Part shown: one piece after another, positions 43,180 to 52,850 of the stretch
Numbering within the stretch: position 1 is the stretch's first letter
Layout: each line of letters begins with the position of its first letter
DNA from: Axinella damicornis
Taxonomy: Eukaryota; Porifera; Demospongiae; Axinellida; Axinellidae
DNA: 64,000 nucleotides
Reading direction: 5' to 3'
Assembly (NCBI GenBank): GCA_963931865.1
Contig: OZ007516.1
Location: 11,294,785-11,358,784 of the forward strand
The notes under the pieces: model-generated
Told to the model about the DNA's origin: nothing
Databases searched by the model: none
What the model saw: the letters and a program-made list of their open reading frames with translations, nothing else
Position numbers and translations under genes: made by a program

Positions 43180-43320
43180 CCCGTTTACTTGACTGCAGCC
43201 GTGACCTTTGAACCGCAGAGGCGCGCGCAACCGGAAGCGGGTTTAAATACTGAATTTGTAGCAAGTTTTGGTGGGAAGTCGGGATGGCACACTCGCTAAG
43301 CACTTGCTTTGCCTGCGAGA

Positions 43321-43358
43321 CCATGGATAATATAGTACACGTACTATATTATCCATGG
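43321..43358. mobile_element. 38-bp palindrome, CCATGGATAATA family
   Basis: CCATGGATAATATAGTACAC then its inverse. Flanked by GCGAGAC and GCGAAAC, a 7-bp near-duplication. Same ends as the palindrome at 23163-23202. Confidence 0.8.
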
Positions 43359-43649
43359 CGAAACTATACATGTAATGGCGGAATATTGGCCTCACCCTCA
43401 TTCCAAAGCTTCAGAAGGAGCATGCCAATTTCATGGAATCGCCTGCAACTATCGTCGCCTCTTCACTAAAGCAAGTCTGTTACCACACCGGCACCAGTCT
43501 AAGCTCGCAACCCGTTTACTTGACAGCAGCCATGACCTTTGAACCGCGGGGGCGCGCGCAAGCGGAAGCGGGTTTAAATACTGAATTTGTGGCAAGTTTT
43601 TGCGGAAAGTCGGGATGGCACACTCGCTAAGCACTTGCTTTGCAGCCTG

Positions 43650-44025
43650 GGGGTTGAGTGTTCGCCTCCCTGCATGAGTGTTCATGGGGATGGCTGTGAT
43701 CCTGAGCAGGCATTTGTGCATTGCATTTTGTAGACACTGCTGTGGATGGCTAGTTCGCAAAAATAGCTTCCAAACACGTACAACCCAGAGATATGGATTA
43801 TCAGATTTTTCCCATCAGTTGTGTTTTACATCCAGGGAAACATTTACGTACCTCTTCTTGTGCATGTATCATAGCTTGGCAAACTATAATCTTGTAAGTA
43901 AAACCAATAGCAAAACGCATACTGTAGCAGCAAAACAAACGTCCAATTCTACTCAGCATCCTACAGATAACTGTTCATGCTAATGCTGTGTTCTGTAAAC
44001 ACACTAACTGAAAAAAAAATATTGT
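43650..44025. other. No gene; downstream of the TRPA-like stop codon
   Basis: Presumably 3' flank of the minus-strand channel gene. AATAAA-type signals were not clear enough to call. Confidence 0.4.
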
Positions 44026-44029
44026 AGGT

Positions 44030-44119
44030 TCACTTTGCAGCCATCTGGGCGACAAGTTTCTCAAGTGCCTCTCTCAGGGAAGAAACCTCACCAGCCAGAC
44101 GCCCAGTGTCAGTATTACA
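44030..44119 (-). CDS. Probable last exon, coiled-coil tail
   Basis: The minus-strand frame reads NTDTGRLAGEVSSLREALEK followed by LVAQMAAK and a stop at 44030. Heptad-like spacing continues the coiled coil of the exon at 44269-44601. The acceptor is probably ACTAG| near 44140, within a short tandem repeat of GTCAGTATTACACAGAAT. Phase with the upstream exon does not agree at the nearest sites, so the join is uncertain. Confidence 0.55.
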   Translation of the reverse strand, partial: CNTDTGRLAGEVSSLREALEKLVAQMAAK

Positions 44120-44268
44120 CAGAATCCTAGTTGTCAGTATTACACAGAATGAAAGTCATACATTATGCATTGTTCGACCATCAGTTTCATTACCTATCAC
44201 TACACTATGTAAGGCCATCACTTTGGAGTCTCCAAATTTCTCCAACCAGGATTTAGCATGTGCATTAC

Positions 44269-44601
44269 CTTATGATATTCTGAAAGTGGTCTGACTGCCT
44301 CTTGAAGCTTGGCCTCGAACTGCTCACTCAGATTCACCTGTAACTGCTCACTCTGTCTGCTCAACTGCTCATTTTGTTCCTCCAACTGCACACTTTGTCC
44401 CCTTAGCTTGGTCTCCAACTGCTCAGTTTGTTCCTTTAGCTTGGTCTCCAACTGTCCCTTCAATTGCCCACTCCATTTCCTTAGCTTGTCATCCAAAGTT
44501 TTGGACTGTTTACTCAGGTTGGTTTCGAAGTGCTCACTTTGATGGCCACCCTGTTCCTGCAGTTCTGTTTCCACCCTCTGCAGCTGCTTTTCCAGGGATT
44601 C
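44269..44601 (-). CDS. Coiled-coil exon, probable channel C-terminus
   Basis: A 333-nt exon between acceptor CATTCAG| and donor AAG|GTAATG. It encodes 111 residues of Gln/Glu/Lys/Leu-rich heptads: ESLEKQLQRVETELQEQ, then LKGQLETKLKEQTEQLETKL and QLSRQSEQLQVNLSEQFEAK. Imperfect 7- and 11-residue repeats (EQLETKL, EQSEQL) suggest internal duplication. Placed in the TRPA-like gene because it follows on the same strand and TRPA channels have C-terminal coiled coils; a separate gene is possible. Confidence 0.7.
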
Positions 44602-44940
44602 CTGAATGAGATTTGCAATGACACAGCTCAGTTAGCACTTTACAATGTCATGTCGTGTAAAGTACTTGTAATGCATTGCCCTTCTATCAACTGTACTGAC
44701 ATGAATTCAATTTACAACACAAATTTTCAATTTTGGGTATGGCATGTCAAAATTATGCCAAAACAGATCAGACCAATCAGGTACATGTAGCAGCATTCCA
44801 TACATAGATTGGAAGTGAAACTCCCTCAAGTGCTGGCCTTAGATGGAGCGCTATAGCCAGTGAAAACTTGTACCCATGAACAAATTAATGAAAGAACTAT
44901 CAGAACAGGAGCTTACAAAACTGGACAAGGAGCATGGATC

Positions 44941-45496
44941 TAGCCTTGTTCCCAGGCTCCCCCCTTGTGCGTGCGGAGAGAAAACTACGGAGGGGGAGAG
45001 CCTGGTACGCTATCGCACGTGATTCCACGGCACTGATGCGTGTCAACGTCACAAAACATCAGCAGTGTAAGTGTTCATGTCACTCACGTTTAGTAGCTGC
45101 TGTAGTTTCGAAGTATGGAACCGAGAGTTACAAGTATTAGCCTGTAGAAGCGTAAAGAAACCCCACGCTGTGCAGTAAATGGCGCTCATCAATCTTCGGG
45201 GACAGATTCTCGTCACCGGGCAGGCTGGAATGAGTAAGTTACATTTGTAGCTTATACTGCCACTATCCACGGGTGTCTGTATTGCCAGGTAGCATTCTCT
45301 GCAGTCGTTGTCATCGGTATAATCCCAATCTATCGCTGCCACAGAAGTCGGCACACTCCAGTTGTGACGTAACAGATAAGTTAACTGTAGCAGGTGATGT
45401 TGACGTGCCGCATATCACGTGCGAAAGCGTACCAGGCTCTCTGCCCCCGTATTTTTCGGCGGCGCGTGCAGGGGGAGGAGCCTGGGAACGAGGCTA
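44941..45496. mobile_element. 556-bp MITE, TAGCCTYGTTCCCAGGC ends, perfect 9-bp TSD
   Basis: Ends TAGCCTTGTTCCCAGGC and GCCTGGGAACGAGGCTA, with longer imperfect TIRs (CTCCCCC...GCGTGCG). GCATGGATC is duplicated at 44932-44940 and 45497-45505. It lies in the large intron between the coiled-coil exon and the exon at 46859. Confidence 0.95.
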
Positions 45497-45499
45497 GCA

Positions 45500-45950
45500 T
45501 GGATCTAGATTGTGACTCTCTGGGATTCGCTCGTAGTGGGTCAATGCATACTTGTGTATTAACAGAGTTACTGAACTGCATTCTTGTATGACTAATGGTT
45601 TATACATTGTAAAACTGCAGAAGTGGACTTGATCAAGACATATGTGGACCGGTTTCAGTAATTAGAAACATCTTACCATGTATGCATGTGACAGGGCTCT
45701 GATAATGACAAAAGTGGCAGAAAACAACTCGAGTACTCCTCACATTCAGGATTGATTAACAATTGTAAAACGTTGACCATGCACATTCAGATGCAAAGAA
45801 TAGCAAGTCCGATCTAAAGGTAAGTGTACCATTGCAATGATTGGGGGTTCCCTGTGCATGCATGGTGGTGTAATCTCAGTTTTCCAATTAGACCAGATGA
45901 TTGTGAGGGTCACAAACGTTTTCAAGTTGCAACAACTTATGCGGGTGTCT
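45500..45950. other. Intron-like sequence, nothing recognised
   Basis: Between the 556-bp MITE and the first inverted minisatellite. No coding or repeat signal beyond the duplicated 9-mer. Confidence 0.4.
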
Positions 45951-45952
45951 TC

Positions 45953-46116
45953 CTATTTGGTCAATTCCCACTTTGTCAATTTCACTTCGTCAATTCCCAC
46001 TGTCAACTTCCCACTTTGTCAATTCCCACTTCGTCAACATTGACCAAGTGGGAATTGACAAAGTGACAAAGTGGGAATTGATGAATTGGGAATTGACAAA
46101 GTGGGAATCTATACCA
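45953..46116. repeat. Foldback element built from a 15-bp minisatellite (copy 1)
   Basis: Left half: head-to-tail variants of TTTGTCAATTCCCAC. Right half: the same unit inverted (GTGGGAATTGACAAA), ending GTGGGAATCTA. The whole forms a large hairpin. The copy at 46618-46800 is its reverse complement. Confidence 0.88.
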
Positions 46117-46119
46117 AAT

Positions 46120-46615
46120 ACTGCATAGCAAGGGTGCATAGTATGGCAAACATGTAGCAGAGTGGGAGATCTCAATCTACTACTCCGAGCTCAAGCAAAA
46201 AATGCCCAGTGCACTCCCTCAGTTGGATGATCTTCTCAGCTATTTTGAAAACACCTAGCTGGCTAGATGGTGGGCAGTTTTGTCCTGCAATGTGGAGTGT
46301 CTTTGAGCTTGATGGGAGCAGAACAAGCAATCATTTGCAGGGATGGCAGAGCAAGTTTAATTCAATCATCAGTCGGCGACATACTAACAGCTAGCTACCG
46401 ACTGGTGGATACCATCAAAGAAGAGCAAGCACCTATGGAACTCACAGCTGTCCAACTTGAAGCAGGATCACATGACACCCAGACGAAAGAGATGTATAGT
46501 TGTCAATGAATGCCTAAGAAAGCTAGCATGCATTATTGGAGAAATAAGTCTCACAACCCATGTTGTTATAGCCAGCCTTATAGCTACTACGCACACTTGG
46601 TTCGCATACCATGTT
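46120..46615 (+). other. Unrecognised segment between two inverted foldback copies
   Basis: A plus-strand frame (46267-46509) reads GRASLIQSSVGDILTASYRL and VDTIKEEQAPMELTAVQLEA, with no family match. Because it is bounded by two foldback copies in opposite orientation, the three together could be one larger element. Confidence 0.3.
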
Positions 46616-46617
46616 TA

Positions 46618-46800
46618 CCATAGATTCCCACCATGTCAATTCCCAATTTGTCAATTCCCACTTTGTCAATTTCTAACTTTGTCAATTCCCACTTGATGAA
46701 GTGGGAATTGACAAGGTGGGAAGTTGACAAAGTGGGAATTGACGAAGTGAAATTGACGAAGTGGGAATTTACGAAATGGGAATTGACCAAATGGGAATAA
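46618..46800. repeat. Foldback element built from a 15-bp minisatellite (copy 2, inverted)
   Basis: Begins TAGATTCCCACCATGTCAAT and ends ATTGACCAAATGGGAATAAA. As a reverse complement it aligns with copy 1 unit by unit, including the phrases TTTCACTTCGTCAATTCCCA and GTCAACTTCCCAC. Confidence 0.88.
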
Positions 46801-46858
46801 ACCCTTATGAATTAGGTGAAGTGACAACATATTTCTGGCCAAAGTTAAACTGAAATAC

Positions 46859-47141
46859 CTACAGGAGGTGGTTTGATGGCATCAGAGATGTTCGCTCCAG
46901 AGGTGCTATAGTCATCTATGAACCACACCTTTGAATACCACTTCGCAATCCACTTTCGAAACTTGGTTGTCGTCTTCTTTTCAGTATAACTGACCCAACA
47001 GCAGTCTTCAACACCTCTCTTACACCACTTAGGAAGAAGGGTGACTGGCGCATTTGGATAATGTGTCTTTGGCTCTAGAAGAGTTCGATTGCAAAAACCC
47101 AGAGACACAAGCATCTCCTCAAAACTCAAGACAAGGTCAAT
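46859..47141 (-). CDS. TRPA-like channel, post-S6 cytoplasmic exon
   Basis: Between acceptor TTGTTCAG| and donor GTAG|GTATTT. Encodes IDLVLSFEEMLVSLGFCNRT, LLEPKTHYPNAPVTLLPKWC and FRKWIAKWYSKVWFIDDYS. It aligns in position with the region after the TRP box of TRPA1 (KRIAMQVELHTSLEKKLPLW...), sharing the V-E/D-L-x-x-S-L/F-E-x-x-L pattern. Phase with the exon at 47633 differs by one base at the nearest sites. Confidence 0.65.
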
Positions 47142-47219
47142 CTGAACAAGGTGAGAAGTGCAATGAATGAATGAGCTAGAGGTTGTGAACTCTTGCTTGT
47201 AGCCAGTAAATGTTCTATA

Positions 47220-47619
47220 TACCGTAGTGTACGTATCAAGCGCCCACCCCCCTCTTTACGCGAAAGTTACTGCCAGGGTCCAAAAGCAGTGTAGTAAGGG
47301 CCCACCCATCACAAAAGTTTTGAGCAGCATTTCTTAACCTCTGGGTGAGGTTGTGCATCCAAAAAGGCCGTTTTACAGTGAACGATGGCATGCTTTAAGA
47401 CGCGCGATCAATTTATTAGCGTGAAAAATGGACTTATATATGTCATTGATATTCACAGCTTAGCACAGTGCTTATTGTTTATACAGTGCTGAATGGGTGG
47501 GTGGATACTACATGCCTAAGTAGTCTGAGTATGCATCTAGCGCCCACCCCCCTGTCCAGCGGCATTCTATTGTCCCAAACCCTGGGTGCTTAATACGTAC
47601 TGTACTCTACTCTACGGTA
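47220..47619. mobile_element. 400-bp TIR element in intron, TACCGTAGTGTACGTAT ends
   Basis: Left end ACCGTAGTGTACGTATCAAG then CGCCCACCCCC; the right end inverts to TACCGTAGAGTAGAGTACAG then TACGTATTAAGCACCC, the same sequence with about 9 extra bases. An internal CTAGCGCCCACCCCCC repeats the subterminal block. Confidence 0.7.
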
Positions 47620-47632
47620 TCACACTGCTCAC

Positions 47633-47694
47633 CTGTAACTGTACTCGATAGCAGATTTCCGAAGACGATCAACGTCACCAACAGCCAGACCGAC
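47633..47694 (-). CDS. TRPA-like channel, end of S6 and TRP-box exon
   Basis: Acceptor TTGTAG| and donor TACAG|GTGAGC bound 62 nt encoding VGLAVGDVDRLRKSAIEYSY. It continues NLL from the preceding exon in phase 0 to give NLLVGLAVGDV, matching the TRPA1 phrase LMNLLIGLAVGDIAEVQKHA. Confidence 0.85.
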
Positions 47695-47708
47695 CTACAA
47701 TATCCAAT

Positions 47709-48236
47709 ACCGTAGAGCGGGAAATTTTCATAAGTGCAAATTTCGTACAAACAGCTGAAATACCTTCAACAGAAACTTTTGTATTTTAATATTCATATGT
47801 GCCTGCGCATTGCCACGACCCCTAGCATGTACGTAACTGTGTTGATGGTGTCATTTTCTGTTTTCGGTTGAGGCAATGCACAATGGTGAGAGGGTACCAC
47901 GTCTACAATGCTGATATCTGGGCCTCTGTTGTTGGTGAGGAATTCAAAAATGATGAATAGCCGCCTGGTTGGCGGCATACTCACCGATCGTTGCTGCTCA
48001 GTAACTTTCATCTGCCGCACTTACCACAGGCTCATTATTGTCGCAGGCTAATATTGGTCCACTGGAGTCTGGAAGGCCATTCGAAGGTTAGAATACTGTT
48101 ACAAACACCATCGCCTGCTCACCGCTTCCATGTGTTAAACTTTCGACTGTTAAAATTTTCACAGTTTTTAGTTTCCTATGTCGAGGCTTGATATACCAAG
48201 TATATGCACCGTATGAAAATTTCCCGTTATACGGCA
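47709..48236. mobile_element. 528-bp TIR element in intron, CCGTAnAnCGGGAAATTTTC ends
   Basis: Left end TACCGTAGAGCGGGAAATTT + TCATAAG and right end inverse TGCCGTATAACGGGAAATTT + TCATACG. A solo end of this family is at 10748. Internal frames are short and show no transposase. It starts only 14 bp upstream of the 47633-47694 exon. Confidence 0.8.
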
Positions 48237-48442
48237 GTACAAAACAATGATATTCAAGTGTAAACATGTATTGCTAGAGTAAGCAAGCAATCAATCTTCG
48301 GCCGGCAAATATTATTGGACAACATATACTCATGAGTACCATGCAATCATCTGCAGACATCTGATGTTTGAAAATGTGCTATCCCGTGCAACAGTGAAAA
48401 CAGTAACCTGCTGCATCAGCTCTTGGAAATCTGGCAACTCAC

Positions 48443-48628
48443 CAGCAAGTTGCTCAGCAGAACTGGCATCACTATCAGGAAGATGATCCATAAAAGGAAT
48501 GATACTGGTGGGAAGGCTAGCTCATCATCACCCTCCTCCTGGTGGTATAGTTTGTCATATTCCAGTTCTCCGGTGGTCATGGCCATCACTTTTATAATGG
48601 CTCGTCCAGGGTGGGAGAAGGCAGTACG
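48443..48628 (-). CDS. TRPA-like channel, pore and S6 exon
   Basis: Acceptor CCACTAG| and donor CTG|GTGAGT bound 186 nt encoding RTAFSHPGRAIIKVMAMTTG, then ELEYDKLYHQEEGDDELAFP and PVSFLLWIIFLIVMPVLLSN. This matches the TRPA pore helix, filter (MMxGE/D), and S6 (FxxLxxFxIFVPIVLxNLL). The Gly-Glu after the pore helix would line the selectivity filter. The join to the exon ending at 49172 is out of phase at the nearest sites. Confidence 0.88.
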
Positions 48629-48639
48629 CTAGTGGATGC

Positions 48640-49165
48640 ATGAAAGTAGTTGCATCAGTAAATGATTTCTCAGTGTAAAGATGTGCGACAATTCCAACTA
48701 GAGGATGCATTGTCTTGTTAACACCAGTCAGGGCAGAACATGCTCACATACTTGTCTGGATCTGCATATCACTGCCCTGCTTAGACATTTATACATATCA
48801 TGTGCAGTTACATGGACCAATCATGCAACTGCTCAAGTTCTGATTTCAGGGTCATACCTAATTCAACAGCTTGGTGCATATTGAGAAGGTAGAGTGTTAT
48901 AGTTGAGTCATAATTTCAATCTTCAGTGCACATAATCTTCAATTATACACCCCACATGTGGTTTGATACAAGGGTCAAAGGTCATAGGTAATACTGACAA
49001 GGATGAAAACTCATGAATTAGCCCATACAAAATTCACTGTCAGGTGCTTAGCCAAAGTTCAAATGGACAGTGGGATACGAAAACTGCATGAATCTACATT
49101 AACATCAAGCTCCCTTTGATCATGGGGGTAAACCATCAACATTAAACTGAAAGCTCAAGTAACTA
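48640..49165. other. Intron of the TRPA-like gene
   Basis: No exon I can support. If a small exon is missing between S5 and the pore, it would have to lie here; a 20-25 nt candidate near 48740-48765 ends at a GTATGT donor but does not give a clean frame. Confidence 0.45.
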
Positions 49166-49171
49166 ACTTAC

Positions 49172-49617
49172 CGCTCAAACAACAGCATGTAAAATGCCAG
49201 AGCAAAGGCAATCACTAGCAACAGAGCCAGAAAGGCTATCTTCATAAATGTGACCAGGATTTTCCCAAACATCAGAACATAGACTCCCGTTGCAGGCCAT
49301 TTCTGGAGAAAGATTACTAGTCCGACCCATCCCAGGAATACAGCCACCACTCCAAATTGCCACTGCCAGCTGTAAACACACAGACAGGGGGTGGCATATA
49401 CAAACGTGAAAAATATGGAGAATAGATAGAGTGGTAGCTCCAGCCAGTTGACCCAGTCCGACATGTACTCCAATGGATGCCTGCACAGTTGGAATATCTC
49501 TACTGCCAGCCGAAGGAATGAGGTCAGAATGGTAATGGCAGCACTGACGAGGAGAAATCGATATTGATGAATTGATAACCCTACATAGATGGTATGAACA
49601 ATCGGAATGAAATAATC
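49172..49617 (-). CDS. TRPA-like channel, S2-S5 exon
   Basis: Acceptor ACCTCAG| and donor GAGCG|GTAAGT bound 446 nt encoding DYFIPIVHTIYVGLSIHQYR, then FLLVSAAITILTSFLRLAVE, DWVNWLELPLYLFSIFFTFV, VAVFLGWVGLVIFLQKWPAT and KIAFLALLLVIAFALAFYML. Four hydrophobic segments, the S3-S4 phrase NWLELPLYLFSIFF and the S4-S5 phrase LxWVxLVIFLQKxPxxGVYVLMF are typical of TRPA channels, which pass cations across the plasma membrane. The frame needed here is one base off the one delivered by the exon at 49666. Confidence 0.9.
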
Positions 49618-49665
49618 CTGAGGTAAGTTCACCAGTATTTATTTTAATTTCTGTAGCAGTCTTAC

Positions 49666-49719
49666 CTTCACAGTCCTCTGGTGCTGTCCCATTGAATGAT
49701 CCATTCATGACATCAACAC
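49666..49719 (-). CDS. TRPA-like channel, small extracellular-loop exon
   Basis: Acceptor CTTGCAG| and donor GAAG|GTAAG bound 54 nt encoding DVMNGSFNGTAPEDCE, with two N-x-S/T sites (NGS, NGT), fitting the S1-S2 extracellular loop. Its first two bases complete Cys with the preceding exon (KT-C-VDV). Confidence 0.65.
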
Positions 49720-49780
49720 CTGCAAGATTTGGGACAGTTATTATCACAACAGCATTGCAATGGGCATAAGATGCACTAAC

Positions 49781-50005
49781 ATGTTTTCTCAACAGGGCTG
49801 AGCAACTCAAGAGAAAATGCTGTCAGAAATGTCAGGTAGATGAACAGATTCCCGAAGAAGATGTAGCGGCCAAATCTTGCCCACTTGTGTTCGACGAGGC
49901 GGGTCACCAATGGGTGATTCAAGAGATTTGAGCAGCCATGCGACATGAAGGTATATGCGGTAGGTATTTTACTTGATTTCATGGAATTCCAATATCCAAA
50001 TGCAT
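49781..50005 (-). CDS. TRPA-like channel, pre-S1 and S1 exon
   Basis: Encodes IPTAYTFMSHGCSNLLNHPL, then VTRLVEHKWARFGRYIFFGN and LFIYLTFLTAFSLELLSPVE, ending at donor AT|GTTAGT. The phrase LLNHPLVxxLVxxKWxxFGxxxF followed by one hydrophobic helix is the pre-S1/S1 signature of TRPA channels. The 5' boundary is not certain. No ankyrin-repeat exon, expected upstream in TRPA proteins, is visible from here to the end of the window. Confidence 0.85.
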
Positions 50006-50045
50006 CAAATTTGGACTGTAGATACTTTACACATCCTAGAATCAT

Positions 50046-51300
50046 AATTCACCAAAAACCAATTATTGGTATAGTGTGTTTTATTCCCGATTTTTACTTG
50101 ATGCGTTCACTAATGCGTATGGTCGGGTTTAGCTCTGAGCTGAGAAAAAAGCATCTTTTGCTTATTCCAGTCACTCAGTGAAGCTGATCAACTGCGAAAT
50201 CAAACAGTCACGTGAAGGAGACAAGATAAGATGGAGAAAATCCTCAAGAAATTCACTGACATCATAGAATCTCCCAAAGACATTGATATCAGCAACCTTG
50301 AAGCTGAACCCGTTTGTGCTACACTTTAGGTATAGCTAGTGGTAAACAGAGCATTTATATATCTTAAACTCTAATGTTGTTAGTATATGTACATGGTGAG
50401 ATCCAATAAGTATATTAATCTTCCATAACTCAGTACAGATCAACCATGGACTGATCAATCAACCTCATTGCCAACAGGCTGGTGGAAATCCTTGTGTGTC
50501 ATTACCATCTCCTAATCATAACAATTTTGAATTCAACAAATACATCCACAGCTTATAAATGACTTAGGCGACTGCAGCATGTCTCTGCCGTGAAGAAAGG
50601 CTGATCATCCATCTATTTTGATATGGGACACTCACCGATGGCACTTCCATAATGCGTATGGTCGGGTTTAGCTCTGAGCTGAGAAATAAAGCCTCTTTCG
50701 CTGATTCCAGTCACTCAGTGCAGCTGATCAACTGCGAAATCAAACAGTCACGAGAAAGAGACAAGATGGAGATAATCCTCAAGAAATTCACTGACATCAA
50801 AGAATCTCCCACAGACATTGATATCAGCAACCTTGAAGCTGAACGCGTTTGTGCTACACCTCACGTACAGCTAGTGGTAAACAGAGCATTTATATATACT
50901 CTTAAACTCTAATGTTGTTAGTATACACACATGGTGAGATCCAATAAGTATATTAATCTTCCATAATTAACTCAGTACGTACAGATCAACCATGGACTGA
51001 TCAATTAACTTCATTGGACATTGATGAGCTATTTGCCTTCATCACTGGCCTATCCTACACTACCTGCAGGAATCCTCGCACCTCACTATGGAAGTGGAAG
51101 GCTCCCACCTGCTGGAAGATCTAGAGAACTCCACTGTGGGTCCCTCACCAACCCCCAAACAAGCCCAATCTGGGACGCATCACCCAAGAGATGAGGGTGC
51201 ACAGCACCAGTCATCCTCCATATCACTACTCCAGGCAAAAATTTCGGAACGGATGAGGTCCTTCAGGACCTCTCTGATTGATATGACATGTGCTAGCCAT
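50046..51300. repeat. Direct duplication, about 540 bp apart
   Basis: 50115-50460 and 50650-50995 share GCGTATGGTCGGGTTTAGCT, AAATCAAACAGTCACG, CTTGAAGCTGAACSCGTTTG and ATCTTCCATAA...CTCAGTAC. A third copy is at 60040-60270 and 60795-60870. Short frames are open but each copy has different breaks. Confidence 0.88.
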
Positions 51301-51359
51301 TAGCGAGCCGTGATGACGAGAGCCATCGTCTCGGGTGAGTTTTCAACGGGACTTACCAT

Positions 51360-52540
51360 GAGGGTGACACCATCCATGCTCAAGCCGAATGCTGAGGTAG
51401 TGAATGAGTGGGAAGTAGCCCACACTGCCTTCACCAACAGGCTGGCGGAAATCCTTGTGCGCCATTACCATCTCCTAATCGGGAAAGAGCAAGGGTTCTC
51501 ACAAGAGTCCATAGGGAGGCTATCCAAAATGCCAGGCTCCCAGATGGCGACTTCGACTATTCAGAGGTATTGGAAAAACGAATACGACAATGGGTGGGAG
51601 GGTGACGTTAGTGGATCAAGTTCAAGGGACGAGGAAGGGGGCCACCATGCTTTGGTGTCGCCATGGTTTCCTGTTAATTCCTATCTTAGATGTACTGTTT
51701 TGTCATTGCACTGACTTTTATTTTTTCCTTGAGCAACTAGAACGAGAATCACAACTAGAGGCTTGGCAAAGCCACAGAAGAGATGTGTTGCCTTACTGTC
51801 AGTCTGCTCCGGAGCTGGAGGTGGCCACATATTTTTAACTTTTATCTAGTTGGGCTGCAGAGAAAAGGAGGAGCAGGTGCAGGCGTCTTGCTCCAAAATA
51901 CAAAGTTTTTGGTTGACAAGCTTCGAAGCACACAGAGAAGTGCTGCATGCCACTGAACAACCCATAAGGCAAGTACCACCCTGATCTGGACACATTCAAG
52001 GAAGTGCATGGAACCAACACTGAATGTGCTGAACAAGCATTCAACTGGCTCGGCAGATACAAGCGCACTGCACTTCAATAAGAGATTTTAGCCTACAAGT
52101 CATCCATGCTCCTCTTCTGCTAACCTGCTGTGAATATTCATAGCTTAATCTTTATGGGAGTGTAGTTGACTAGCGTTGGTGGTTTGTCCTCATGTAGGCA
52201 TTACTAACTGCTTGGTCACTTTCTGGGTACATGTCAGTGATGACCAAAGCCTCTGCTTTTTCTTTGGCTAGAAACATCCCCCCTCATAATTTCACCTGCT
52301 ACCTTTGCTAGGGTTGCCACCCTTTTGCTATCCTGGCAGTACTCTCTAAGTCTTTAGTTGGCAGTTGGCCTTTCCAATGTGCAGGTTGGCTAGCTCCATT
52401 GTGTCAGGGTTTGTTTACATTCTTCTACTGATTAGCTCCATCCAGTTTGTTACCTTATATGGAATAGCTAATCCTTTAAGGGTTTGTTTACATTCTTTTA
52501 CCACTTAGTTCCTTCCAGCTTGAAATGGAACTTTATGTAA
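51360..52540 (+). repeat. Segmental duplication, copy A
   Basis: 51430-51830, 51840-52090 and 52210-52540 match 60890-61260, 61745-61990 and 62440-62760. The two copies differ by small indels, by extra sequence at 61261-61740 in copy B and by the 50-bp micro-MITE in copy B. Confidence 0.9.
51970..52081 (+). pseudogene. KDZ-type transposase C-terminal fragment (copy A)
   Basis: Frame KYHPDLDTFKEVHGTNTECA then EQAFNWLGRYKRTALQ and a stop. The pattern H-x-x-N-T-E-x-x-E-Q-x-F-x-W-L-x-R-Y resembles the C-terminal block of Kyakuja-Dileera-Zisupton transposases (NTExxEQxFSWLSRY). Upstream, a weaker in-frame phrase SFEAHREVLHATEQ is broken by stops. The family call is from memory of the motif and should be checked. 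Confidence 0.5.
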
Positions 52541-52544
52541 TATT

Positions 52545-52850
52545 TAGATACCACTTTGCAGTGCATTACTCATGAATCTAACATTGTTAAAGTGGCTTTT
52601 GGAAGAGGTTAAACAGCAACTACCCAAACTCTCCTCTTCAATTCTGTCCGGTTTACTGTCTTTGCTGAGCCATTTCAACAGCAGGCAGGTACCCATCCCT
52701 GAAAGTTTCAACACCAAATTGTTAATGTGGCTACGTACAAATTCCTTACTTTTCTGACTATATATATACGGATGGAAGAGAGAGAGGATGGAACGTTGGC
52801 AGTGAAATGGGAAGTTCCTGACAATACTGAGAAAGTTCATGCTTAAAGGG
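52545..52850. other. No confident gene
   Basis: Frames on both strands are open for 60-98 codons (minus strand FLSIVRNFPFHCQRS...), with no motif. Confidence 0.35.

Larger units (their letters stand above)
43020..43640. repeat. Tandem duplication, about 300-bp unit
   Basis: 43022-43320 and 43375-43645 are diverged copies sharing CCTCACCCTCATTCCAAAGC, CAACTATCGTCGCCTCTTCA, GGAAGCGGGTTTAAATACTG and CGGGATGGCACACTCGCTAA. The first copy has gained the 34-bp insertion at 43146, and a 38-bp hairpin lies at the junction. Confidence 0.88.

Noticed and set aside
44941..45496. Minus- and plus-strand frames crossing the 556-bp MITE
   Set aside because: They run through the element ends and its target duplication, so they are not host genes.
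46587..46790. Minus-strand frame with NSHFVNS repeats
   Set aside because: Produced by the 15-bp minisatellite, not a protein repeat.
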